Assembly (NCBI RefSeq): GCF_947387555.1
Contig: NZ_CANDNZ010000022.1
Span: forward strand, 1-64,000
Length of the DNA: 64,000 bases
DNA from: Thalassomonas sp. RHCl1
GTDB taxonomy: Bacteria > Pseudomonadota > Gammaproteobacteria > Enterobacterales > Alteromonadaceae
Direction: 5' to 3'
The first letter of the stretch is position 1. The number at the start of each line of letters is the position of its first letter. The position numbers were made by a program, and so were the translations under genes. The notes under the pieces were generated by a model, which had not been told where the DNA came from, made no database searches, and saw nothing but the letters and a program-made list of their open reading frames with translations. This document shows positions 10,399-19,623 of the stretch, piece by piece.

Positions 10399-10755
10399 AT
10401 GGATATCGAAAACATTTTGGATATAGGTATAAGTATTGGGGTGTTATTGGTTTTTATATGGATGGGCTGTGTCTTATATCTGAAAAATAAGTGGTTGTGC
10501 TTTATTGAAGATAGGCTTGAAGATGGGCGTCATTGGTATTCTCTTAATTTCTTTTTGGCAGGTCATGGAACATTGCACTATGCCACTGTATTCCTGAGTA
10601 AATTCCATGCCAGACGTTATGGGCTATTGGAAAAGAGAGATAAAGTACCTCTGCATGTGCAGCGATTATTTATTATGGTTTATTGTCTTTTTATGACCAG
10701 TATTATCTTGCTTTTTGGCTTTTCTGGGATTCTCTCTTTTTTACAAGATGGTTAA
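10399..10755 (+). CDS. Tandem small membrane protein 2 (candidate immunity, subtype B)
   Basis: This 118-residue paralogue of the preceding gene has the same two-helix plan. Its core reads YLKNKWLCFIEDRLEDGRHW, LNFFLAGHGTLHYATVF, then KRDKVPLHVQRLFIM. Relative to copies 1 and 3 it has one extra residue in the LEDGRxW turn, a feature shared only with copy 4. The terminal helices diverge strongly from the other copies while the core is kept. The ATG follows GGACGAGCA, a weak Shine-Dalgarno. It is separated from copy 1 by 62 bases with no terminator seen. Confidence 0.6.
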   Translation: MDIENILDIGISIGVLLVFIWMGCVLYLKNKWLCFIEDRLEDGRHWYSLNFFLAGHGTLHYATVFLSKFHARRYGLLEKRDKVPLHVQRLFIMVYCLFMTSIILLFGFSGILSFLQDG

Positions 10756-10840
10756 ATCGCATCATATACAGGAATATATGAGAAGGTGGGGGAGTAGCTA
10801 ATTTAAAGGATATATTGTCAAGTTAGCTCTATTAATTGAT

Positions 10841-11197
10841 ATGCTATTAACTACAGATGAAATATTATTTTTGCTCGTATTGGGAGTTGGCTTTTCAGGG
10901 ATTTTTATTTTTATCTGTTTTACCTTCTATTTAAAGTCTCACTGGCTACCTTTTGTTGAAGATATTCTTGATGGGCAAAGGTTTTATTCTTTGAATATTT
11001 TTTTCGCAGGGTTAGGGGTTTTGCAATATGCAACCATCTTTCTGAGTAAACTCCATGCAAAGCGTTACGGTATGTTGGAAAAAAGAGAGCAAGTACCTAA
11101 AAAAGTCCAGCGCTTATTTATTGCTGGTTTTTGCCTTTTCATGATTAGCGGTTTATTGATGTTTGGTGCTTCTATTTTCTTTGAGGAAGTGAAATAA
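10841..11197 (+). CDS. Tandem small membrane protein 3 (candidate immunity, subtype A)
   Basis: This is the third 118-residue paralogue: N-terminal helix ILFLLVLGVGFSGIFIFICF, core HWLPFVEDILDGQRFYSLN and KREQVPKKVQRLFIAG, C-terminal helix LFMISGLLMFGASIFF. It groups with copy 1 by DILDGxRFYSLN and PKKVQRLF. No strong ribosome site precedes the ATG, so translation may be weak or the start may differ. Base composition is visibly A+T-rich compared with flanking core genes. Immunity function is inferred from the array. Confidence 0.58.
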   Translation: MLLTTDEILFLLVLGVGFSGIFIFICFTFYLKSHWLPFVEDILDGQRFYSLNIFFAGLGVLQYATIFLSKLHAKRYGMLEKREQVPKKVQRLFIAGFCLFMISGLLMFGASIFFEEVK

Positions 11198-11230
11198 ATT
11201 AAGAGGATATTAGCTAACAGGGAGGTATCA

Positions 11231-11590
11231 ATGAGCATTGAAGCCCTTGTGGATATATCGACGACATTGGGATTCATTTTAGGAGCCTGCTGGATTGTTT
11301 TTGTGTTCTATCTAAAATCTAAGTGGTTACGATATGTTGAAGACGTTCTTGAAGATGGCCGTCGCTGGTTTTCACTTAATATATTCTTGGCTGGGCATGG
11401 CGTATTACATTATGGGACGATTTTTTTCAGTAAATTTCATGCAAAACGTTATGGCATGGTAGATAAGCGGAAGCAGGTACCGGTAAATGTACAGAGACTT
11501 TTTATTTTTAGTTTATGTCTTTGCTTGTTGAGTGGATTATTGATGTTCGCCTCTCCTGGCATTATTCACTTTTTTATGATTTCTAGTTAA
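11231..11590 (+). CDS. Tandem small membrane protein 4 (candidate immunity, subtype B)
   Basis: This fourth, 119-residue paralogue closes the array. The core KWLRYVEDVLEDGRRWFSLN carries the subtype B insertion seen in copy 2, followed by the invariant FLAGHGVLHYGT, HAKRYGM and VQRLFIF. It has a good GGGAGG ribosome site 6 bases before the ATG. After its stop comes a 440-base stretch without genes, so the array ends here. The alternating A-B-A-B order suggests that a two-gene unit was duplicated. Confidence 0.6.
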   Translation: MSIEALVDISTTLGFILGACWIVFVFYLKSKWLRYVEDVLEDGRRWFSLNIFLAGHGVLHYGTIFFSKFHAKRYGMVDKRKQVPVNVQRLFIFSLCLCLLSGLLMFASPGIIHFFMISS

Positions 11591-12029
11591 TGGGGCTGGC
11601 TATTATCAAGTTCATTTCCATCATTACTTCTATATCACCTTTATTTGTGTCATAGGTGATAGCTAGGCTCAGTTTGCTTGTTAGAGTCACGTTCCCCTCC
11701 ATTTTACAGCTGATAGCCGCTATACCTGAAATAACGCCTTAACTAAATGACTTATTGGCGTACTGCCATGAAAAGAGTCGCTGAAATTGGCTGAAAAATG
11801 CTTGTTTAAGTGAACAAGGCGGATAATCATCTTTAGGGCTGTTGTCACCCGGCAAGGGCATTATCACAAGGAAAGTTTGCGCCGGAACAAAGCTGGGAAA
11901 AACCATTGGCGCTACTATAAAACCTTGGGCACTGTCGTTATAACCTGCCATTACTTTATGTGCTGCTTAAAGGTTATTTGATGAAGACAGGTTTTTCTTA
12001 AGCCGCCAGTTGGGAAGGTGCAAAATATC
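11591..12029. other. Intergenic region after the immunity-like array
   Basis: No supported gene is present; a 70-codon minus-strand reading frame here has no recognisable features. An 8-bp inverted repeat, TATCACCT (11633-11640) and AGGTGATA (11654-11661), lies 43 bases past the last array gene. It lacks a T run, so it is at best a weak terminator or protein site. The promoter of the downstream symporter should lie in the last 150 bases. Confidence 0.4.
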
Positions 12030-13316
12030 ATGGAAAAAATGTTTTGGTTAAAAGTCATTGTCGGCATGGTATCCGGGGTTGCGGTAGGCTTATTGTTGTC
12101 GCCGGATGCCCTGGGGTTAATCGAAAAAGATATCGCCTATGCCATAGCTCCCTGGATTGCCCTGGTCGGCAATGTTTTCTTAGAACTGATCAAAATGATC
12201 GTGATCCCGCTGGTGATGAGTTCGATCATTATCGGCATTACCAGTGCCGGCGATACCGATACATTGAAGGAGCTGGGACTTAGGATCGCTCCTTATTTTA
12301 TCTTTACCACGGTAGTCGCGGTTGCTATCGGCATGTCGGTGTCCTTTTTGTTGCAGCCGGGGTTGTCGGTATCAACGGAGGTTTTGCGTTCGCTGCCGCC
12401 GGCGGTAGAGGTCAGCAAATCCGCCGAGGCCACTTTTACCACTTTGCCTGACATGATAGTCAAGCTTATCCCGGTCAATTCGGCGCAGGCTGAACTTGAC
12501 GGCAATATCCTGTTTTTTGTGATCTTGGCGGTCTTTATGGGGGTGGCGCTGATCAATATGAAACACAAAGACGCCCAGCCGTTATTGCAGTTATTCTCAT
12601 CGCTGCAGGCTTTTGCCATGACCATAGTGGGCTGGACCATGAAACTGGCCCCTTATGCGGTGTTTGGTTTGTTGTGCAGCATCACCATTAAGGTGGGCTT
12701 GGATGCCATCGTATCTATGTTCTTTTATATTGCCACGGTTGTCCTTGGTTTGCTGGCGCTGCTGTGCTTTTATTTTATCGTTATATACGTCACTGCAGGC
12801 ATTCCCCCCTGGCGCATGCTGTCTTTGGTGAAAGAAGTGCAGTTGATGGCATTTTCAACCTCAAGCTCTGCGGCTGTGATGCCCCTGTCCATCGAAACGG
12901 CAGAAAACAAGTTAAAGGTGCCGCCGAGTATTTCCAAGTTTGTTATCCCTCTGGGCGCCACGGTGAATATGGACGGTACCGCGCTTTACCAGGTGTGCGC
13001 GGCAATTTTCCTGACCCAGCTTTTTGGTATTGATTTAAGCATTAATGAACTGCTGATGCTTTCTATTACCACGGTTGGTGCGTCAATCGGTGCGCCGAGT
13101 ACGCCCGGGGTCGGCATAGTGATCCTGGCAACCATTTTGCAAAATATCGGGGTGCCGGTGGAAGGCATAGCGCTTATCCTGGGGGTGGATCGCATCTTGG
13201 ATATGTGCCGGACAACAATAAATGTTACCGGCGATTTAACGGCTTCGATGGTTATGACTCGCCTGGTGGGCCAGCGGGAAGTTGCAAGCAAGCCGGTAGA
13301 GGATGGTCAATCGTGA
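12030..13316 (+). CDS. Dicarboxylate/amino acid:cation symporter (DAACS, SLC1-like)
   Basis: This is an inner-membrane secondary transporter of the glutamate/C4-dicarboxylate:Na+/H+ symporter family. About 428 residues carry eight or more hydrophobic helices and the two re-entrant hairpins of the GltPh fold. The serine-rich AFSTSSSAAVMPL is hairpin 1, and GAPSTPGVGIVILA is hairpin 2. The cation-site helix has NMDGTALYQ, and helix 8 has DRILDMCRTTINVTGD, whose Asp and Arg set substrate choice. Substrate is probably glutamate, aspartate or a dicarboxylate. The ATG at 12030 is preferred over the upstream GTG at 12018 because GGGAAGG sits at a proper distance only from the ATG. Confidence 0.93.
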   Translation: MEKMFWLKVIVGMVSGVAVGLLLSPDALGLIEKDIAYAIAPWIALVGNVFLELIKMIVIPLVMSSIIIGITSAGDTDTLKELGLRIAPYFIFTTVVAVAIGMSVSFLLQPGLSVSTEVLRSLPPAVEVSKSAEATFTTLPDMIVKLIPVNSAQAELDGNILFFVILAVFMGVALINMKHKDAQPLLQLFSSLQAFAMTIVGWTMKLAPYAVFGLLCSITIKVGLDAIVSMFFYIATVVLGLLALLCFYFIVIYVTAGIPPWRMLSLVKEVQLMAFSTSSSAAVMPLSIETAENKLKVPPSISKFVIPLGATVNMDGTALYQVCAAIFLTQLFGIDLSINELLMLSITTVGASIGAPSTPGVGIVILATILQNIGVPVEGIALILGVDRILDMCRTTINVTGDLTASMVMTRLVGQREVASKPVEDGQS

Positions 13317-13393
13317 TCCCTGGTACCCTTTAATTTAAGGGGGCTGATGCTTGTTAATTGCAAATGATAAACCGTCCTTAGTGCCGTCGGTGA

Positions 13394-13855
13394 TTATTTC
13401 GAAGGGGGAGCCTTGCGAAAGTGTTCAATAACAGGTTCGCTCACCTGAGTGCTTTTTCCTGACTCGCATGCCGTGAGGTAATCTCTATAGGCTGCATCAT
13501 AAGCATGAACGTGATATTTCAGCTCCAGGTTATTTGGGGCAAACGGAAGTAAATTCAGCTCCTTATTAAAGGCTTCGTTATCAAAAAGGATAATATCCGT
13601 GCCGTGAGTTGCTACCGCTTTAACAAAATTAAATCTGCTCTCCAGGGATTTGAGCAGGAAGCTTTTTTTAGGATCCGTGAACCAGGTGCCGGGTTTGAGT
13701 AATTGCAGCGGTTGCTTATGGTACCAGCGGTGCTTTTTCTGACATGTCCAGGTATTTCCGGGACCTTTTTCATTACAGGGGTTGAGAGCCAGAACCGACT
13801 CTTGATAAGCATATAGGGCAAGTTCAAATTGTGAAGCTTGGGTCAGGCAGCGCAT
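13394..13855 (-). CDS. Hypothetical protein, no recognised family
   Basis: This 153-residue soluble protein has no signal peptide and is rich in aromatics. Cysteine spacing near the N-terminus (NPCNEKGP, TWTCQKKHRW) hints at a small metal or disulfide site, but no family is recognised. The ATG at 13855 follows GGGAAG at good spacing and is preferred to a TTG nine codons upstream. The gene stands alone, convergent with the symporter and divergent from the symE-like gene. The latter is a region with relaxed composition, so this may be accessory DNA. Confidence 0.55.
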   Translation of the reverse strand: MRCLTQASQFELALYAYQESVLALNPCNEKGPGNTWTCQKKHRWYHKQPLQLLKPGTWFTDPKKSFLLKSLESRFNFVKAVATHGTDIILFDNEAFNKELNLLPFAPNNLELKYHVHAYDAAYRDYLTACESGKSTQVSEPVIEHFRKAPPSK

Positions 13856-14354
13856 TAATATCTTCCCGTTAATTGCGGACAATTGAGGGCTACTGATCTT
13901 GAGTATAGTTTACCGGCTCGTATGAACTTCGGGCATCAGGCGTAAATGTGCTTTTGCCGTTCTGGATTGAAGTTGTAGTAATAAACCCAGAAGGCGCTCT
14001 GAAGATTGCATTTAACCCCTTGATAGGAGCTTGGGGGAAAAGGGAAGGGGGGAAGTTTCCATTTTCATGCGCAGAATGACGCTAAGTTTTATCCTGTTTT
14101 TTTATCGCTATCCGGTGCTAAAGCTGCCTTGGCCGAATGTAAACCATTACGGACAAATCCAGCGTCAGCCACTGTAAAAACAGCCAGCACCATTATTGCT
14201 TTAACCGCTAATAAGGTCTTTCATTAAGAGTGCCCATCCAGTCAACAAAGGAGCGCACAAAAACCAATATTGCCCATTCATTAATGGTCGCAACCCCTGA
14301 GTGTACAGACCACTCAGAGGTCGCTAACCACAACGAACTAAACAGGAGTCCGTC
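13856..14354. other. Long leader region upstream of the symE-like gene
   Basis: No gene is supported here. Close to the symE-like start lies a hairpin-forming repeat, CTGAGTG (14297-14303) and CACTCAG (14311-14317), with a 7-base loop. The C94-95 and G19-20 flanks add pairs after one mismatch. In E. coli the symE leader is targeted by the antisense RNA SymR, so this 450-base leader is the place to look for one, but no antisense promoter is evident by eye. Confidence 0.4.
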
Positions 14355-14618
14355 ATGGCTGAATATCATCATACGTCAGAGCCAAGCTCGGCAAAAGTAA
14401 AATATCCCATTTATCGGCAACTTACCGTAGTGGAAACCGTGTGCGAGTCGGCGGTGAAAGTCCGCGGCGTAGGCATTAACTATGCGCCGGTAAAGCTTGA
14501 GCCTTGTATCGTGCTCAGGGGGAAATGGTTACACAAGGCCGGTTTTACCGTCGGCCAAAAGGTCAGCATTGTTGTCAATCAAGAGGAGATGAATATCACG
14601 CTTAAACAGGGCGGTTGA
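14355..14618 (+). CDS. symE: SymE-family type I toxin-like protein
   Basis: This 87-residue protein has the SymE C-terminal signature: a Pro-Cys-Ile-Val-Leu-Arg-Gly-Lys-Trp-Leu run followed by AGFTVGQKVSIVV and a final MNITL strand, an AbrB-like fold. E. coli SymE is an SOS-induced toxin held down by the antisense RNA SymR. It has been described as an endonuclease-like or nucleoid-condensing protein. Here an AGGAG site precedes the ATG by 7 bases, and a strong terminator follows. No CTG-N10-CAG LexA box is visible in the leader. A decayed copy of the 3' third lies at 28.6 kb. SymE homologues without proven toxicity are common, so the activity is an inference. Confidence 0.8.
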   Translation: MAEYHHTSEPSSAKVKYPIYRQLTVVETVCESAVKVRGVGINYAPVKLEPCIVLRGKWLHKAGFTVGQKVSIVVNQEEMNITLKQGG

Positions 14619-14639
14619 GCAAATAGCGGTTAAAGCCAG

Positions 14640-14676
14640 GGCTACTACTGTTTAAGTCACAGCAGTAGCCTTTTTT
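14640..14676 (+). terminator. Terminator of the symE-like gene
   Basis: GGCTACT (14640-14646) pairs with AGTAGCC (14664-14670). An inner CTG/CAG pairing follows past one mismatch, and six T follow. It lies 21 bases after the stop. Confidence 0.85.
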
Positions 14677-14801
14677 ATCATTAAAACAGTATGATAATGG
14701 CTGTCTACGGTTATTGAGCTTTGGCTTCCATGCCATTATAGCGGGCATAAAAGGTCGGTTATATCGTTTTGTAAGGGGTTATGACCCTAATAAACGGCCC
14801 T

Positions 14802-16820
14802 TTAAATCATTGCCATAAGTTTAGAGGAGCGGTCGCTGGTATCCCGGGTGACATGCTCTGACAACTCAACCACATTGCCAACCCCAGCCTGCACCTCCTG
14901 GGTAATACTGGATACCATATCGGCATTTTGGGCAATCTCGGCAGTAGTCATGGTTTGCTGCTCGGCAGTGGCGGCAATCGCCTGTATCTTAGCCACGACT
15001 TCATCGACACTGATAATAATATCCCCCAGGGAGCTGGCCGCCTTATTGGACATTTCCACGCCGTTCTCAATTTCACCGCCGCTTGCATTGATCAATACCA
15101 CGGCATTGTCGGTTTCTTTACGCATGGTTTCTATGGCGCTTTCCACTTCCACCGTGGCACTGGTGGTACGGCTGGCCAGCTGGCGCACTTCATCTGCCAC
15201 TACGGCAAAACCCCGTCCCTGCTCTCCGGCACGGGCCGCTTCAATGGCGGCATTAAGCGCCAGCAAATTGGTTTGCTCGGCAATGCCGCGGATCACACTG
15301 AGGATACTTTCAATTTCCTTGCTGTGTTCACTCACCGTGGCAATGGCACTGGCGCTGTTATCAAAGGCGACTTTAATGGCTTCCATATGGGTTAAGGTTT
15401 GCTTGACGACCTCTCCGCCGGATTGTGCCAGGTTTGCGGCGTCCGAGGCGCTTTGTGAAGCATCATTACAATTGCCGGAAACCTCTACCGATGAAGTGGA
15501 AAGCTCTTCAATCGCTGCGGCAATCTGTGCCATTTGCCCGACCTGATCTTCTATGCTTGACGCCATATCCCGGTTGGCACTGGAAATTTTATCGGTTCCT
15601 TTAGACGCATCTACCATAGAGTTTGCCGTTTGTTGTACCAGGGACTTTAAAGAACCAGACATCTTATTTACCGCAACGGTTAAGTTCGCCAGTTCATCTT
15701 GCCCTTTAATGGTCAATTCTTTACCTGTCATATCGCCATCGGCAATCTTTTCGGCACGTCCTAAAATCACCGCTAAGCGTTGCAGCAAGTCTTTGCTAAA
15801 GAGCAGTGCACAGGCTATCCCTACAGCCAGCGAAATCAGGGTCAGAATGACTAAATTGGTTTTTAATGCCTGTACCAGGCCGGCGGCTTGTTCGGTATCT
15901 GTTACTAGCAATTTCTCCTGGGAGGCTTTCATTTCATCCAGCAAGGTGAGAATTTTTTTCGCTGTCGGTGCCGCCTTGGTGCCGAGCCAGTGGTTCGCCT
16001 GATTCCAGTTCGGCGCACTGCGCAGGGCGAACATGTTTTCAGGCAAAGGAGCAAACTGCTGGCGGGTTTGTAAAAATTCCTGCCAATGCCCTTGCTGTGT
16101 TTCGGTAAATAATGTCTGTTGGCTGGCATTAATGGTCTTTACCCTGGCCTCATTTACCTGCCATTTTCCGTCAAAGTTTTCTTTGAATTTTTCATCGCCG
16201 GATAACAGGTAGGCCCGGATATTTGCCAGCCCCACGGCAAAGGAGCCCCGGGTATCGGCCAGATTTTTCAGCAGGCTTTTGCGTGCTGCAGTCGCCTTTA
16301 ATTGGGACTCTTCATCAATAATGGCAGTGATACTGGCCAGCATGGCTCCAGCTTTAGGGGCGGCCTGGCTTAACAGTAAATTATAGGAGGGGATATTTTC
16401 ACCGCTTTGGGCAATGTCTTCAATTTCCTGTTGCGCCTGTTTAAAAACCGCCAATTCTTGCCTGATAGCCTGCAAGCGCTTTACATTTTCCGGTACGGTC
16501 CAGTTTTTGGCTAATTGCTGAAACTGCTTTATCGACGCTTCTATTGTTTTCCAGGCTTCGGCACGGGCATTTATCATTAACTCGGCTTTAGCCGGATCTT
16601 TTCCCAGGATCATATAACCCCGCAATGCCGCCAGTGAAGCATTAATACCGTTAGTGACATCCTTACCCAAGAGCACGGTTTTCATTCTTAAATTTACCAC
16701 CCGATCCTGAACTTTTTCATTATCGAGCACCAGGGTGTAGGTTACGCTACCAGAGATAACCATCAAGAATAAGATGACACCAAAAGAGAAGCTTAGTTTT
16801 TTACCAATAGATAATTTCAT
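14802..16820 (-). CDS. Methyl-accepting chemotaxis protein
   Basis: This is a 672-residue transmembrane chemoreceptor. It has an N-terminal helix ([20 protein letters not shown]), a long helical periplasmic domain of about 290 residues, a second helix near residues 318-343, a HAMP domain and the cytoplasmic signalling coiled coil. The invariant hairpin tip ([20 protein letters not shown], then [15 protein letters not shown], about residues 505-547) is intact, so coupling to CheA/CheW is expected. The sensor domain is all-helical with no recognised ligand motif. No clear CheR/CheB pentapeptide tail is present. It reads toward symE and is separated by 290 bases from the signalling operon upstream. 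Confidence 0.95.
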   Translation of the reverse strand: MKLSIGKKLSFSFGVILFLMVISGSVTYTLVLDNEKVQDRVVNLRMKTVLLGKDVTNGINASLAALRGYMILGKDPAKAELMINARAEAWKTIEASIKQFQQLAKNWTVPENVKRLQAIRQELAVFKQAQQEIEDIAQSGENIPSYNLLLSQAAPKAGAMLASITAIIDEESQLKATAARKSLLKNLADTRGSFAVGLANIRAYLLSGDEKFKENFDGKWQVNEARVKTINASQQTLFTETQQGHWQEFLQTRQQFAPLPENMFALRSAPNWNQANHWLGTKAAPTAKKILTLLDEMKASQEKLLVTDTEQAAGLVQALKTNLVILTLISLAVGIACALLFSKDLLQRLAVILGRAEKIADGDMTGKELTIKGQDELANLTVAVNKMSGSLKSLVQQTANSMVDASKGTDKISSANRDMASSIEDQVGQMAQIAAAIEELSTSSVEVSGNCNDASQSASDAANLAQSGGEVVKQTLTHMEAIKVAFDNSASAIATVSEHSKEIESILSVIRGIAEQTNLLALNAAIEAARAGEQGRGFAVVADEVRQLASRTTSATVEVESAIETMRKETDNAVVLINASGGEIENGVEMSNKAASSLGDIIISVDEVVAKIQAIAATAEQQTMTTAEIAQNADMVSSITQEVQAGVGNVVELSEHVTRDTSDRSSKLMAMI

Positions 16821-17109
16821 AGCTTTATCAACCTGTTAAAAATATAATTTCAGAATCAGCCAAACTTTTATCAAAAATACAACTCGGATTGATTTGATAT
16901 AGCTTTTGCCCCCTCTATTTCATTTTCCTGCTCGATGCGATAACGGATACTGAGCAGGCTCTTTTTTGAAAGATAATAAAAGTTATAAGCGTCTTATCCC
17001 CCTTTAAAAATCAAGGACTTCTGGTTGGCGTTGATTCTTTTTCTTCTGCTCTTCCCTGGCGTGGACACGTGTGGTTTTTGGCGGTTAAGGATAAACATAA
17101 TTTTCTCCT

Positions 17110-19623
17110 TCATATCGATAGATGGGAAATATAAGCGACATCAAGCAACCCCTGGATATTGTCCGCTTTTTCCGGGCGGGATATATAGTAGCCCTGCACT
17201 ACGTCACAGCCAATCGAGCACAATTGCTGGCAATGCTCCTGTTCTTCCACCCCTTCGGCCACCACTTTTAGTCCCATCTTATGGGCCATATTGGTAATGG
17301 CCTGCACTATGTGGATGTCATCTTTGTGGTGATGCAGGTCTTTAATAAAGGAGCGATCGATCTTCAGGGTATCAACGGGCAGTGATTTAAGATAAGCAAA
17401 GGAAGAATAACCGGTACCGAAGTCGTCGATTGATATGCATACTTTACGTGCTTTCAATGCTTTAAGCATAGGGATGATCACATCCATATTTTGCATCATC
17501 ATGTTTTCGGTTATTTCGATTTCCAGGCATTCTGCGGGCAGGTTATATTTTTTCAATGTTTTATCTATATCTTCCAAGAGCTTGCCATTATTGAAATGAC
17601 CCGCCGATATGTTGACCGCAGTAGTGATCTTATACCCTTGTGTATGCCATAGCTTGGCTTGTCGACAGGCTTCATCGAGTACCCATTCGCTGAGCGGTAA
17701 AATCAAACCCGAAGCTTCTGCTGCCGGGATGAAGTTAATCGGCGATACTATGCCATGCTCCGGGTGTTGCCAGCGGATCAGTGCTTCGACTCCTTCAATC
17801 TCGGCGGTGGCCATATTGAGCTTAGGCTGGTAGGTTAAAAAGAATTCCTTTTTTTCCAAGGCATTGCGGATGTCAGATTCCAGTAATAATGAATCTTTTA
17901 TTTGTTTGTTTATGTCTTCGTTGTAGAAGCAGAAGGAGCTGCGTGCTTCTTTTTCATTATGACGCAGGGCATCGCGGGCCCTTTCGATTAAATCAACCGG
18001 GGATTTTGAATCTCGCGGATAAACACTGACACCGACCTTAAGGTTGAGCGACAGGCTATGTTTATCAATATGCAGTGGACGTGTTAATTTTTCACGGATC
18101 ATATTGATATAAAAAATAAATTCTCGTCCGGTGTCGGAAAATGGCACGATAAAGGCAAACTCATCGTTACATACCCGGTAAAGGCTGGTTTGATAACCTA
18201 TGGCGCTATCGATGCGCTTGGCTATTTTTTGCAGAACAGTATCGCCAAAAGGAAAGCCAAATTCCTGGTTGATATAGGAAAAACTTTCGATATCAAGATA
18301 AATCAGGGCAACTTGCTTAGAAAAGTTGGCGGCATAGTGGCAGGTTTGTACCAGGCGATCCTCCAGCAGGTAGTGGTCGGGCAACCGGGTAAGGGCATCG
18401 TGGTTGGGCAGGTAGTTTGTCAGCGAGCCTTCGGCTTTAAGGTCGGTTATATCGTTGTAGATTGCCAGATATTGAGTGCCTTCATTCTGGTTGCCCTCGA
18501 CCAGTGCGATGGTTGACATAAACAGCAGCGCCTGACCGCTTTTGTTGCGGTTCCAGATTTCCCCCTGCCAAGATTTTTCTTCAAGCAAGGTTTCCCACAT
18601 GTCCCGGTAGAATGCGGCATCGTGACGCTCCGAACGCAAAATTTTAATAGGACCGTTGAGTAACTCTTCTGCAGCGTAACCCATCAATTCGCAAAAGGCG
18701 CGGTTTACCCATTCAATCGTGCCCTGCTCATTGGTGATCACCATGCCTTCGGTGGCGTTTTCTAAAATGGTGTTGGCGATCATTAATTGCTGCTGTGCTC
18801 CCCGCAATTCGGTGATATCTTGCACCGTGGCAATTAAATGGCGGGTGCGGGTTTCTTCATCAATAAAATCTTCGCCATGATGGCGTATGGTTTTTTCATT
18901 ACCGTCTTGTGTGGTTATTTTGTGCTCAATATCCCAAAAGGCAGGCTCTCCCTGCTGAAAGGAACGAATGGAGTTGTCGATCACTGTCCTGGCTTCCTGA
19001 TCCACCTGGCTGAGCAGGCTGCTGAGCTGAGTGTTTTCGCTGTCGGTCAATCCCAGGACCCGGTAGCATTGGGCAGTAAAACCGGCCTTATTTTCCCTGT
19101 CGATCAGATCCCAGCTACCGACTCCTGCAACTTCCTGCGCCTTTTCCAGGCGATACCGTTCCAGGCTGAGCTCTGCTTTGCGTTGTTTAAGCTCGCGGAG
19201 CTGGCCATCTAATAATGACGATTGTTGTTTCAATTGTTGTTTTTGAGCATCCATCGCCAAGAATACCTTGACTTTACTTAGCAGTACTTCCTCTTCGATA
19301 GGCTTAAATAAAAAATCAACACCACCGGCGGCATAACCTTTGAACATATGCTGCTGGGCTTTACAAATGGCGGTGACAAAAATAATAGGGATATTGCGTG
19401 TGCGTTTGATGCTGCGGAACATCTCGGCGGTTTCATAGCCATCCATTCCGGGCATCTGCACGTCGAGCAAAATAATGGCAATATCCAGATCCAGGGACAG
19501 CTCCAGGGCTGCTTCGCCGGAACTGGCCTGGATAATGTCACAATCAAGGCTCTCAAGTGTGGCCTCTAATGCGATTAAATTTTCGGGTCGATCGTCGACA
19601 ATTAATACCGATGCTTTGTTCAT
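17110..19623 (-). CDS. Response regulator with PAS-PAS-GGDEF-EAL output (likely c-di-GMP phosphodiesterase)
   Basis: The 837-residue soluble protein has a receiver at residues 1-125 (VLIVDDRPEN; phosphoacceptor Asp in ILLDVQMPGMDG; FKPIEEE), a short coiled coil, and PAS domains at about 165-280 and 281-400. A GGDEF domain (405-570) and an EAL domain (580-830) follow. The GGDEF signature is degraded to CNDEF, so cyclase activity is doubtful. The EAL domain keeps EALIRW, VNIS, EITEN, IDDFGTGYSS, LKIDRSF and AEGVEE, so it should hydrolyse c-di-GMP. Its ATG overlaps the stop of the upstream kinase by 4 bases (ATGA). It is the last gene of a three-gene sigma-54 operon and the likely target of one of the two kinases. 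Confidence 0.93.
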   Translation of the reverse strand: MNKASVLIVDDRPENLIALEATLESLDCDIIQASSGEAALELSLDLDIAIILLDVQMPGMDGYETAEMFRSIKRTRNIPIIFVTAICKAQQHMFKGYAAGGVDFLFKPIEEEVLLSKVKVFLAMDAQKQQLKQQSSLLDGQLRELKQRKAELSLERYRLEKAQEVAGVGSWDLIDRENKAGFTAQCYRVLGLTDSENTQLSSLLSQVDQEARTVIDNSIRSFQQGEPAFWDIEHKITTQDGNEKTIRHHGEDFIDEETRTRHLIATVQDITELRGAQQQLMIANTILENATEGMVITNEQGTIEWVNRAFCELMGYAAEELLNGPIKILRSERHDAAFYRDMWETLLEEKSWQGEIWNRNKSGQALLFMSTIALVEGNQNEGTQYLAIYNDITDLKAEGSLTNYLPNHDALTRLPDHYLLEDRLVQTCHYAANFSKQVALIYLDIESFSYINQEFGFPFGDTVLQKIAKRIDSAIGYQTSLYRVCNDEFAFIVPFSDTGREFIFYINMIREKLTRPLHIDKHSLSLNLKVGVSVYPRDSKSPVDLIERARDALRHNEKEARSSFCFYNEDINKQIKDSLLLESDIRNALEKKEFFLTYQPKLNMATAEIEGVEALIRWQHPEHGIVSPINFIPAAEASGLILPLSEWVLDEACRQAKLWHTQGYKITTAVNISAGHFNNGKLLEDIDKTLKKYNLPAECLEIEITENMMMQNMDVIIPMLKALKARKVCISIDDFGTGYSSFAYLKSLPVDTLKIDRSFIKDLHHHKDDIHIVQAITNMAHKMGLKVVAEGVEEQEHCQQLCSIGCDVVQGYYISRPEKADNIQGLLDVAYISHLSI

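Noticed and set aside
11739-11951. 70-codon minus-strand frame after the immunity-like array
   Set aside because: No ribosome site, no motif, and no similarity to the array genes.
13326-13341. CCCTTTAATTTAAGGG palindrome after the symporter
   Set aside because: The stem is only about 5 bp and no T run follows, so a terminator call is not supported.
14297-14317. CTGAGTG...CACTCAG as a LexA box before the symE-like gene
   Set aside because: The CTG and CAG ends are 15 bases apart rather than 10, so it does not fit the gammaproteobacterial SOS box.
14848-15546. 232-codon plus-strand frame opposite the chemotaxis receptor
   Set aside because: It mirrors the biased codons of the conserved signalling domain and is a shadow frame.
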